Source: an uncultured Clostridia bacterium
Lineage (GTDB): Bacteria; Bacillota; Clostridia; Christensenellales; UBA1242
DNA length: 5,955 nt
NCBI GenBank assembly: GCA_944349915.1
Contig: CALVNU010000055.1
Coordinates: 1-5,955, forward strand
Reading direction: 5' to 3'
Shown in pieces: positions 1 through 4,381 of this stretch. Each line of letters begins with the position of its first letter. Position 1 is the first letter of the stretch. The notes under the pieces are model-generated. The model searched no databases, had not been told where the DNA came from, and saw nothing but the letters and a program-made list of their open reading frames with translations. A program made the position numbers and the translations under genes.

Positions 1-23
1 ATCTCTAGCATAAAACTAGAGAT
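1..23. repeat. Perfect 8-bp inverted repeat (hairpin)
   Basis: ATCTCTAG (1-8) and CTAGAGAT (16-23) are perfect reverse complements around a 7-nt loop. On the plus strand only a short ATTT tail follows. On the minus strand the DNA after it lies outside the window. It could be a second hairpin behind acpP, or the terminator of a convergent plus-strand gene to the left. The sequence does not decide between these. Confidence 0.5.
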
Positions 24-27
24 TTCC

Positions 28-54
28 AAAAAAACTTGCCAAAGCAAAGTTGGC
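28..54 (-). terminator. Rho-independent terminator of acpP
   Basis: Read on the minus strand, about 60 nt after the acpP stop, a short hairpin is followed by seven T residues (plus-strand A run 28-34). Two pairings compete: GCCAA with TTGGC (50-54 with 38-42), or AACTT-GC with GCAAGTT (44-51 with 33-39, one bulged base). Both end at or near the T run. The stems are short, so confidence is moderate. It suggests acpP is transcribed alone here, not with a downstream gene. Confidence 0.55.
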
Positions 55-112
55 TTTAAATTTTGCCTACAAAAATTGTTTTATATATTTTTATGATTTT
101 TGCAATTTCAAA

Positions 113-346
113 TCACTTTTTATATTCTTCAATCAATTTTACAATAGAAGGAATATCGCTTAACTCCTTAAGTTTCTCGTCTGGTATTGAAACGCCAAAT
201 TCATCTTCAAAAGTCATCAACATTTCAACAACATCAAGTGAATCTGCTCCCAAATCTTCAACCACCTTGGCATCATTTGATATATCATCGGTAGAAATGC
301 AAAGTTGTTCTGCAATAATTTGTTTTACTTTATCGATTGTTTCCAT
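113..346 (-). CDS. acpP: Acyl carrier protein AcpP
   Basis: This 77-residue acidic protein carries growing acyl chains for type II fatty acid synthesis in the cytoplasm. The family is post-translationally loaded with 4'-phosphopantetheine on a serine in a DSL motif. Here the motif reads GADSLD with Ser36, the classical position, followed by VVEMLMTFEDEFGVSIPDE, which is the usual helix II recognition region. Length and motif match bacterial AcpP closely. The frame is open 15 codons further upstream, but ATG at 346 is preferred because GGAGG (351-355) sits 4 nt before it and the protein then starts METIDKVK like other AcpPs. The gene has its own promoter (363-391) and a likely terminator (28-54). 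It is therefore probably monocistronic, whereas acpP often sits in a fab cluster. The upstream neighbour is the M23 gene, separated by that gene's terminator. Confidence 0.96.
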   Translation of the reverse strand: METIDKVKQIIAEQLCISTDDISNDAKVVEDLGADSLDVVEMLMTFEDEFGVSIPDEKLKELSDIPSIVKLIEEYKK

Positions 347-362
347 AAGTCCTCCGAAGTTT

Positions 363-391
363 ATTATATCATAAAGCAAACAAATTACCAA
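363..391 (-). promoter_or_regulatory. Sigma-A promoter of acpP
   Basis: On the minus strand, TTGGTA (386-391; 4/6 to the -35 consensus) and a perfect TATAAT (363-368) are separated by 17 nt. A TGA just before the -10 provides the extended TGn motif. The predicted start is near 356, giving a leader of only about 10 nt, so the GGAGG ribosome site (351-355) lies at the extreme 5' end of the mRNA. The -35 box begins 3 nt beyond the T run of the upstream terminator. Confidence 0.8.
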
Positions 392-393
392 AC

Positions 394-416
394 AAAAAAG
401 CAGATTTTTTCTGCTT
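394..416 (-). terminator. Rho-independent terminator of the M23 gene
   Basis: Read on the minus strand, AAGCAGA and TCTGCTT (410-416 and 398-404) form a perfect 7-bp stem with a 5-nt A loop. The stem runs directly into a run of six T (plus-strand A 394-399). The stop codon of the M23 gene (415-417) overlaps the 5' arm, so there is effectively no 3' UTR. This is the clearest intrinsic terminator in the window. Confidence 0.85.
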
Positions 417-975
417 ATTTGTTTTGTAGGTCTAAATAGTTGTTAGGGTCAACGGCTTTATCGTCCAACAAAAGCGTAAAATGCAAGTGATTGTCAAGAT
501 AACTTTCAAATGAAGCACTGTTGCCCGCTGTGCCTATTTTTTGTCCAGACAAAACTTGGTCACCCTTTGCAACTTCTGGCTCTTCTGCAAGCGAAGCATA
601 TTGGCTTACAAAACCACCTGCATGCGTGATTTCAACTGTGTAACCGTTTAAAATGTCATAACTTACATCGGACACAGTTCCGTCAAGCACAGAAAAGACA
701 TCGGCATTGTCTGATGCAAAATCAACGGACAAATGCGCTTCCCATTGATTAAGCGTTTGATTTTCCTGCAGTTCGGTTGACGAATAATCTTTCACAATGG
801 TTGCTTCATTCATTGGCAAAGAAAATTCTAGATTTGGCGTTGTGGTTGGAACGCTCTGTCCACCAGCAAGCACACCGACAGTGATTGCAACAACAAGTAT
901 AACCACCGCAACTGTAAGATAAATCCAATAGTTCTTTAAAAACTCGACAAATTTGTTTTTCTTTGAAATTTCCAT
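415..975 (-). CDS. SpoIIQ-type membrane-anchored LytM/M23 protein
   Basis: This 186-residue protein has a short basic cytoplasmic N-terminus, one membrane segment (about residues 17-37) and an extracytoplasmic LytM/M23 domain (about 75-182). Visible M23 motifs are H81-xxx-D85, the GYTVEITH strand (111-118), and H163-L-H165 (HxH). The usual YAHL histidine is replaced: it reads YASL with Ser128. In LytM terms the three protein zinc ligands (H81, D85, H165) are present but one of the two catalytic histidines is lost. The YSSTELQ...TLNQWEAH lead-in and the serine in YxSL resemble SpoIIQ. In sporulating Firmicutes, SpoIIQ in the forespore membrane binds SpoIIIAH across the intermembrane space during engulfment. 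That role is inferred. A vegetative degenerate M23 protein is the alternative. The ATG at 975 has a near-perfect AGGAGGT (981-987) five bases upstream. A strong terminator overlaps the stop. Confidence 0.78.
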   Translation of the reverse strand: MEISKKNKFVEFLKNYWIYLTVAVVILVVAITVGVLAGGQSVPTTTPNLEFSLPMNEATIVKDYSSTELQENQTLNQWEAHLSVDFASDNADVFSVLDGTVSDVSYDILNGYTVEITHAGGFVSQYASLAEEPEVAKGDQVLSGQKIGTAGNSASFESYLDNHLHFTLLLDDKAVDPNNYLDLQNK

Positions 976-986
976 TTTTTACCTCC

Positions 987-1003
987 TGGCAAATTTATTG
1001 CCA
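987..1003. repeat. Inverted repeat abutting the M23 gene ribosome site
   Basis: TGGCAA (987-992) and TTGCCA (998-1003) are perfect complements around a 5-nt loop. The last stem base is also the first base of the AGGAGGT ribosome site. If transcribed, this hairpin would sit directly against the ribosome site; if not, the dyad overlaps the putative forespore -10 element. There is no T run, so it is not a terminator. Confidence 0.4.
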
Positions 1004-1022
1004 AGGGCAAGTGAATTTATAC
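993..1022 (-). promoter_or_regulatory. Possible forespore (sigma-F/G-like) promoter of the M23 gene
   Basis: On the minus strand GTATA (1018-1022) is followed after 15 nt by GGCAATAAAT (993-1002). The first matches the GYATA -35 of sigma-F and sigma-G. The second partly matches GGNNANAHTR (sigma-F) and CATNHTA (sigma-G). The predicted start near 986 would leave a leader of about 11 nt beginning at the ribosome site. No convincing sigma-A pair was seen in the 75-nt gap. The match is imperfect and the region is AT-rich. Confidence 0.3.
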
Positions 1023-1050
1023 ACACTTTTAATCAAAGAAAATTCTTTTT

Positions 1051-1494
1051 TTAAAAACCCGTCAAAATGAGCGGAAATCCGACAATCACCTCATTTTCTT
1101 TTACAGCAATTTGAATATTGATTTTTTTGCCGTTTACATAACGAAAATCTTTATATAAATTTGTATAACCTTGATACATTTGCATCTCTTCAACTTCTTG
1201 GGTCTTAAATATCCTGCCATTAACGTTTTTTTGAAATTGGTTTATGTCTAAACTTTTAAAATAAAGGTTAACCCCAACAATTTCATTGCAATAAGAGTTG
1301 TAAAACTTCTCAATGTCGCTATAGATATCAATAATATATTGCTCTCCATTTCTAAGGCAGTCAAAACCCTCTATTTGCCTGTTGACAACAAACCTTGCAT
1401 AGTCGCTTGCAAAAGGCAATTCTTGTTTTGTTTCAACATGGCTTATTGCAAAAAAGATAAGTGGTAAAAATAAAATAGCAATCAAACTTTTCAT
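1051..1494 (-). CDS. Small exported protein, possibly YwmB-like
   Basis: This 147-residue protein begins with a lysine and a long hydrophobic stretch (residues 4-18), then turns soluble, which suggests a signal peptide or N-terminal anchor. It is probably secreted or held outside the membrane. No catalytic motif is recognised. The C-terminus reads NIQIAV (126-131) and ends GFPLILTGF (139-147), recalling the end of YwmB (DUF1779) proteins. The ywmB gene lies near spoIIQ in Bacillus and relatives, and here the gene lies directly before a SpoIIQ-type gene. It is short for YwmB, so this is a weak suggestion. The frame is open to a GTG at 1605, but that adds residues with no ribosome site and overlaps the preceding gene by 56 nt. 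ATG 1494 gives a normal signal sequence, although its ribosome site is also poor. It lies 55 nt after the 91-residue gene and is probably co-transcribed with it. Confidence 0.7.
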   Translation of the reverse strand: MKSLIAILFLPLIFFAISHVETKQELPFASDYARFVVNRQIEGFDCLRNGEQYIIDIYSDIEKFYNSYCNEIVGVNLYFKSLDINQFQKNVNGRIFKTQEVEEMQMYQGYTNLYKDFRYVNGKKINIQIAVKENEVIVGFPLILTGF

Positions 1495-1549
1495 AAAAGA
1501 ATGATTGCCTGTTTTTGTGAAATTATAAAAACTTTTTTGAAGAATTTTG

Positions 1550-1825
1550 TTATAAAACAAACATAAGAGTAAAAATAACAATAGCCCCTGCAAAACACAG
1601 CGCACTTAAGAAGAAGAAAAGAATTTTTAATTGTTTTTCTTTGCTAACGCCCTTTTTCTTGCTTGCTTTAACGGAATTTACCGTTTGACCTTGCCCATTT
1701 TGTTGCACATTTTTACCCTCTATCGAATTTTCTGCAGTATTATTTGTTTGAATAGAACTTCCAGAACTAAACGATTGAGATGATTGATTTTGTGGCTTTG
1801 ACGGTGGTGGTGGAATAAATGGCAT
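1550..1825 (-). CDS. Small tail-anchored protein with Pro/Gln/Asn/Ser-rich head
   Basis: This 91-residue protein is of unknown function. It opens MPFIPPPPSK, continues as a low-complexity Gln/Asn/Ser-rich stretch (about 11-50), then a lysine cluster (KASKKKGVSKEK, 53-64), and ends in one membrane segment (about 68-90) one residue from the C-terminus. By the positive-inside rule the head stays in the cytoplasm, making it a tail-anchored membrane protein with a disordered cytoplasmic arm. Start choice: ATG 1825 has AAAGGAG (1831-1837) five bases upstream. The in-frame TTG at 1849 is rejected because it falls inside the -10 box. A promoter with perfect hexamers lies just upstream, so it probably leads a transcript that includes the 147-residue gene. 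Low complexity makes homology hard to judge. Confidence 0.75.
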   Translation of the reverse strand: MPFIPPPPSKPQNQSSQSFSSGSSIQTNNTAENSIEGKNVQQNGQGQTVNSVKASKKKGVSKEKQLKILFFFLSALCFAGAIVIFTLMFVL

Positions 1826-1830
1826 AAACT

Positions 1831-1837
1831 CTCCTTT
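1831..1837 (-). promoter_or_regulatory. Ribosome binding site deciding the start at 1825
   Basis: AAAGGAG on the minus strand, 5 nt before ATG 1825. It supports this start over the in-frame upstream TTG at 1849, giving 91 instead of 99 residues. Confidence 0.8.
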
Positions 1838-1848
1838 ATCTAGAAGCA

Positions 1849-1878
1849 ATTATAATTTAAAAAACAACTTTTTGTCAA
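1849..1878 (-). promoter_or_regulatory. Strong sigma-A promoter of the 91-residue gene
   Basis: On the minus strand a perfect TTGACA (1873-1878) and a perfect TATAAT (1849-1854) are separated by 18 nt. The predicted start is near 1842, a leader of about 17 nt. The promoter occupies the short gap after the stop of the preceding gene (1885), where no terminator is visible, so readthrough may add to its output. Confidence 0.88.
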
Positions 1879-1884
1879 ATGTTT

Positions 1885-2433
1885 TTAAACAGGATTATTG
1901 CCCCATAGCGACAAAATGTCGGCAGAAGAGTCTAAAGTTTCAAAAACAATAGTCAAAATATATTTTTTCCAACTTACTGGTTTAAACTCTTGACTGTCAA
2001 GAATGATATATGAACAAAAATTGACTTTTTCTAATGGAGAGACAAGGCTGTTATAATAAAAATATCCGTCATCATTTTTTGTCCAATTGCTGTTTTCAAC
2101 AACATCGATTTCCGTGACTTGATTTTGACTTGTATAAACAAAAGCCTTTGCCCTTAAATATAGACTTTGCCCATCTTCATTGTTTTTAACGCTCACAACT
2201 TGCGCCAGTCGCTCGTTTGGCAAATATCCACCCGAAAAATTTAAAGAGATTGAAGTTGCTTGATTTTTATTGAGTCCAGCCTCAACAGTCTGCCCTAAAA
2301 CTAAATCTGTTGTATAGGAGTTTTCTGTTCTAAAGAAAAATCCACTCATGCCAAGATAAACGCTTAAAGCCAAAAGTAACACTAGCCCTATACAAGCAAA
2401 AAGCCAACCAAAGTTTGATTTGCTAATTTTCAT
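1885..2433 (-). CDS. Membrane-anchored exported protein, faintly TasA-like
   Basis: This 182-residue protein has a short basic N-terminus (MKISKSN), one long hydrophobic segment (about 9-33) and an extracytoplasmic domain. It could be a signal peptide, but no clear signal peptidase site follows, so an N-terminal anchor is preferred. The order GGYLPNERLAQVVSVKNN (68-85), then LYLRAKAFVY (91-100), then W117 and DGYFYYNSL (122-130), then a Pro-Leu-Glu turn (133-135), resembles the beta-sandwich layout of TasA/camelysin-type proteins. In that family a Pro-Gly turn, a VxN strand, a YVR strand and a W...DGYYYY segment recur. The resemblance is by eye and no SipW-like peptidase is present. Function is unknown; a surface or matrix structural protein is one possibility. 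ATG 2433 is the only plausible start, since an in-frame stop lies seven codons upstream. Its ribosome site is weak. A promoter lies at 2497-2527. Confidence 0.75.
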   Translation of the reverse strand: MKISKSNFGWLFACIGLVLLLALSVYLGMSGFFFRTENSYTTDLVLGQTVEAGLNKNQATSISLNFSGGYLPNERLAQVVSVKNNEDGQSLYLRAKAFVYTSQNQVTEIDVVENSNWTKNDDGYFYYNSLVSPLEKVNFCSYIILDSQEFKPVSWKKYILTIVFETLDSSADILSLWGNNPV

Positions 2434-2496
2434 AATCTTATTTTGGTCGGCTTATAAATTTTTATTCACAAATAAAAGTTGTTGAAATAAAATTTC

Positions 2497-2527
2497 ATTA
2501 TATAAAATAAAGTTTTTTGTATGGCAA
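2497..2527 (-). promoter_or_regulatory. Probable sigma-A promoter of the TasA-like gene
   Basis: On the minus strand TTGCCA (2522-2527; 5/6) is followed after 19 nt by a perfect TATAAT (2497-2502). An overlapping TATATA gives a 17-nt spacing. The predicted start near 2490 leaves a leader of about 57 nt, which is A/U-rich with weak hairpins. The long spacer lowers confidence. Confidence 0.6.
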
Positions 2528-2550
2528 TCTCTTTTTGTTGTTTTTAACCA

Positions 2551-2614
2551 ATTTATACCTGTTTTTTATTATTTAAACTAAATAATATACCTATATTATT
2601 ATTTATACTGTTTT
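2551..2614. repeat. Direct repeats flanking a perfect palindrome
   Basis: ATTTATACCTGTTTT (from 2551) and ATTTATACTGTTTT (2601-2614) differ by one extra C and start 50 bp apart. Between them, 2581-2600 is a perfect 9-bp inverted repeat (AATAATATA, CC, TATATTATT). The block lies 24-87 bp upstream of the -35 box at 2522-2527, a usual place for regulator sites. Low base complexity means part of this may be chance. Confidence 0.45.
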
Positions 2615-2728
2615 ATGTTTTAAATTTTTATGTTTTTTTATAGACAATTTTTATTCACTTTCATACTTGTTATAAAAGGTTTATATCTTTTAACATAATT
2701 AAAATTTTTCAAGCTATAAAAATTTAGT

Positions 2729-4159
2729 TTACTTTTTTCTGCGTCTTGAGCGTTCTAACCTAAATCGGTCAATTTGAATTTGTTTAAATTGATTGCTCTC
2801 TTGAATAAGATTTGCTTTTGCAACAGACCAGCGATACTTTTTGTTGCCATAACTTACATCATAAGAAAGAATAATAATTCCTATCAACAGATAAACATAA
2901 TATGAGAAGAAACGATATCCAAGAAGAACCCAAACCAAGATATCCCCTTGTCCTACAACCGAGCCAAAAGCCCATGCAAATGAGATTTCGTTCATACCCG
3001 TTCCACCTGGCAATGGGAAGAAAGAAGAAGACATGTCAACGAGGTTGCACATAACAAAAACTTTGATAAACATTTCGCCTTCAAGTCCGCCGTTAAAGAA
3101 AGAAATTATGAAGAAAGGCACCGAATAAGTGATAAACATTCTTGCAATGCTAAAACCTGTCAAAATCAAAAAATCTTTTGGATTTTTAGCATATTGTTGC
3201 ATAACATCTTGAAAGTCGCTAATATATTTTGTGATTTTTTCGTATTGTTTATCATAATTTTTGATAATCTTCATCTTATAAAGAAGTTTTAAAACTTTGA
3301 CAACAAGTTTGCGCCCAACACTTTTGCACACACACAAAAATATGGTTGTTACCAACAGCACAGAGCCAAGAGCAAAACCAATAATACTTGTTGTTAAAAC
3401 AAAGATGTTCATATTCAAACCAACAAAACTATAAATCAAGCAAAAAATGCTAACTATAAACCAAGCAATTTGTTGGAAAACATATTTGCCAAATGGAATT
3501 GAAAGTGATGTGTGCATAGGCACACCATGTGATTTAAGATATGCCACCTGGAAAGGCTGTCCACCTGTGGACATAGGCGTTACATTGTCATAGTATCTTC
3601 CAATAAGTGAAAGTTTGAAAGAAAACCCTAAACTCCACTTGTTGACAGAAATTTTCATCAAATAACCAGAAATCAAGGCTTCAAACAATAGCACCCCACC
3701 AAACAAGGCAAGAGTTATAAACAAAGAAGCCACATCAAAACGGAGTCCAGATAAAGGAGCGTATTCTTCATTTAAAAGTTGATATGTTAAAATTCCAGCA
3801 ACAATGGCAATGTTAAGAAAAAAGAAAAAAAGATTTTTAAGTTTGCTTTTCTTGCTACTCTTTTTTGAAACCGATTGCTCGGCATCTGCAAGTTTTTGCT
3901 TTTGTTCCTCTTTGCTCATAGGTTTGGCAAGCATGCCATCTTTAAATTTGAGTTGTCGAGATTTGATTTTTATTTTTATAACGCTCTCTGCGTTTTTATC
4001 ACTATAAGGGCAAGCAGAAAGTGGAATAAAAACTTTGCCATTTTTGAAAGTATCATCAACAGTAACATCAAAATTTTCTGTCTTTTCATTTAAGACAGAA
4101 GTGTCGGTTTTGCCGTCAATAGATAATTGAACTGCAGTTTGCTTTTGATGTTTTTGCAT
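2729..4159 (-). CDS. LPG-synthase-TM / UPF0104 flippase-like membrane protein
   Basis: This 476-residue multi-pass protein belongs to the family of the MprF flippase domain and archaeal AglD (Pfam LPG_synthase_TM). Diagnostic motifs are TPMSTGGQPFQ (194-204) and FPLPGGTGMNE (381-391), both in the expected order. Hydrophobic segments appear near 109-128, 143-168, 228-247, 252-277, 330-354, 363-380 and 405-432. There is no aminoacyl-transferase domain, so it is not a full MprF; moving or binding a lipid or polyprenyl-linked substrate is inferred and the substrate unknown. Two additions are odd: a soluble N-terminal extension of about 105 residues, lysine-rich towards its end, and a basic C-terminal tail (440-476) ending RRRKK. 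ATG 4159 has no ribosome site, yet a promoter places the transcript start on it, so leaderless translation is predicted. The next gene to the right is the foldase, 222 nt away, with no clear terminator between. Confidence 0.88.
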   Translation of the reverse strand: MQKHQKQTAVQLSIDGKTDTSVLNEKTENFDVTVDDTFKNGKVFIPLSACPYSDKNAESVIKIKIKSRQLKFKDGMLAKPMSKEEQKQKLADAEQSVSKKSSKKSKLKNLFFFFLNIAIVAGILTYQLLNEEYAPLSGLRFDVASLFITLALFGGVLLFEALISGYLMKISVNKWSLGFSFKLSLIGRYYDNVTPMSTGGQPFQVAYLKSHGVPMHTSLSIPFGKYVFQQIAWFIVSIFCLIYSFVGLNMNIFVLTTSIIGFALGSVLLVTTIFLCVCKSVGRKLVVKVLKLLYKMKIIKNYDKQYEKITKYISDFQDVMQQYAKNPKDFLILTGFSIARMFITYSVPFFIISFFNGGLEGEMFIKVFVMCNLVDMSSSFFPLPGGTGMNEISFAWAFGSVVGQGDILVWVLLGYRFFSYYVYLLIGIIILSYDVSYGNKKYRWSVAKANLIQESNQFKQIQIDRFRLERSRRRKK

Positions 4160-4165
4160 GTAAGT

Positions 4166-4194
4166 AGTTTATCAAATAAAAATGTTCTTGTCAA
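4166..4194 (-). promoter_or_regulatory. Sigma-A promoter giving a predicted leaderless mRNA
   Basis: On the minus strand a perfect TTGACA (4189-4194) is followed after exactly 17 nt by TAAACT (4166-4171; 4/6), with TGA directly before it as an extended -10. Six bases separate the -10 from ATG 4159, so the +1 position falls on the A of the start codon. The lack of any Shine-Dalgarno sequence before this ATG agrees. Confidence 0.75.
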
Positions 4195-4210
4195 TCAAAC
4201 AAGAACACTT

Positions 4211-4290
4211 TTAGTTAATTTTCGAAATTAAAATCAAATTAAAGTATATACTAGTTAATTTGTAAAATTAAAGTAAAACCAAAGTATATA
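4211..4290. repeat. Two tandem 40-bp repeats, each with a TTAATTT-N3-AAATTAA dyad
   Basis: Units 4211-4250 and 4251-4290 align without gaps. From 4213 and 4253, 31 of 38 positions agree. Each contains the same perfect dyad: TTAATTT-tcg-AAATTAA at 4215-4231 and TTAATTT-gta-AAATTAA at 4255-4271. Both units end AAAGTATATA. Three of the seven differences fall exactly in the 3-nt dyad centre, leaving the arms untouched. The repeats lie 17-96 bp upstream of the -35 box of the flippase-like gene and centre-to-centre spacing is 40 bp, near four helical turns. Two operator sites for a dimeric regulator are a reasonable inference. Confidence 0.7.
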
Positions 4291-4381
4291 AAAGATAGGT
4301 ACAGATATCAAATTTATGATAATCTTTCAAAACGCCACAAAACTACAGCAATTTTTTGGATAGATAACAATTTAAACTTTA

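Larger units (their letters stand above)
2434..2728. other. AT-rich intergenic region with promoter and repeats, no gene
   Basis: This 295-bp gap is extremely AT-rich. It holds the promoter at 2497-2527, a perfect palindrome at 2581-2600 and a pair of short direct repeats at 2551-2566 and 2601-2614. An A/U-only hairpin lies in the leader at 2460-2477 (TTTTATT / AATAAAA, 4-nt loop). No convincing terminator was seen for the gene ending at 2729: the nearest pairing is all A/T with no T run. No coding frame or RNA gene was recognised. Confidence 0.7.

Noticed and set aside
63..374. Plus-strand 103-codon open frame opposite acpP
   Set aside because: It is antisense to an unmistakable acyl carrier protein and is Ser/Ile-rich shadow sequence with no ribosome site.
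1495..1605. GTG start 37 codons upstream for the 147-residue gene
   Set aside because: It would overlap the tail-anchored gene by 56 nt, has no Shine-Dalgarno site, and its hydrophobic start is a frame-shifted echo of the neighbour's membrane segment.
2700..2728. AAATTTTT/AAAAATTT pairing just after the flippase-like gene as a terminator
   Set aside because: It has only A/U pairs, an 8-nt loop and no following T run. Such pairings are expected by chance in DNA this AT-rich.
3804..4093. Two plus-strand open frames opposite the flippase-like gene
   Set aside because: They are antisense to the lysine-rich N-terminal region of the real gene. Their Phe/Leu-rich content is the mirror of its AAA codons.
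4303..4325. Hairpin downstream of the foldase gene as a terminator
   Set aside because: The stem is eight A/T-rich pairs with a bulge and no T run follows on the minus strand. It is too weak to call.
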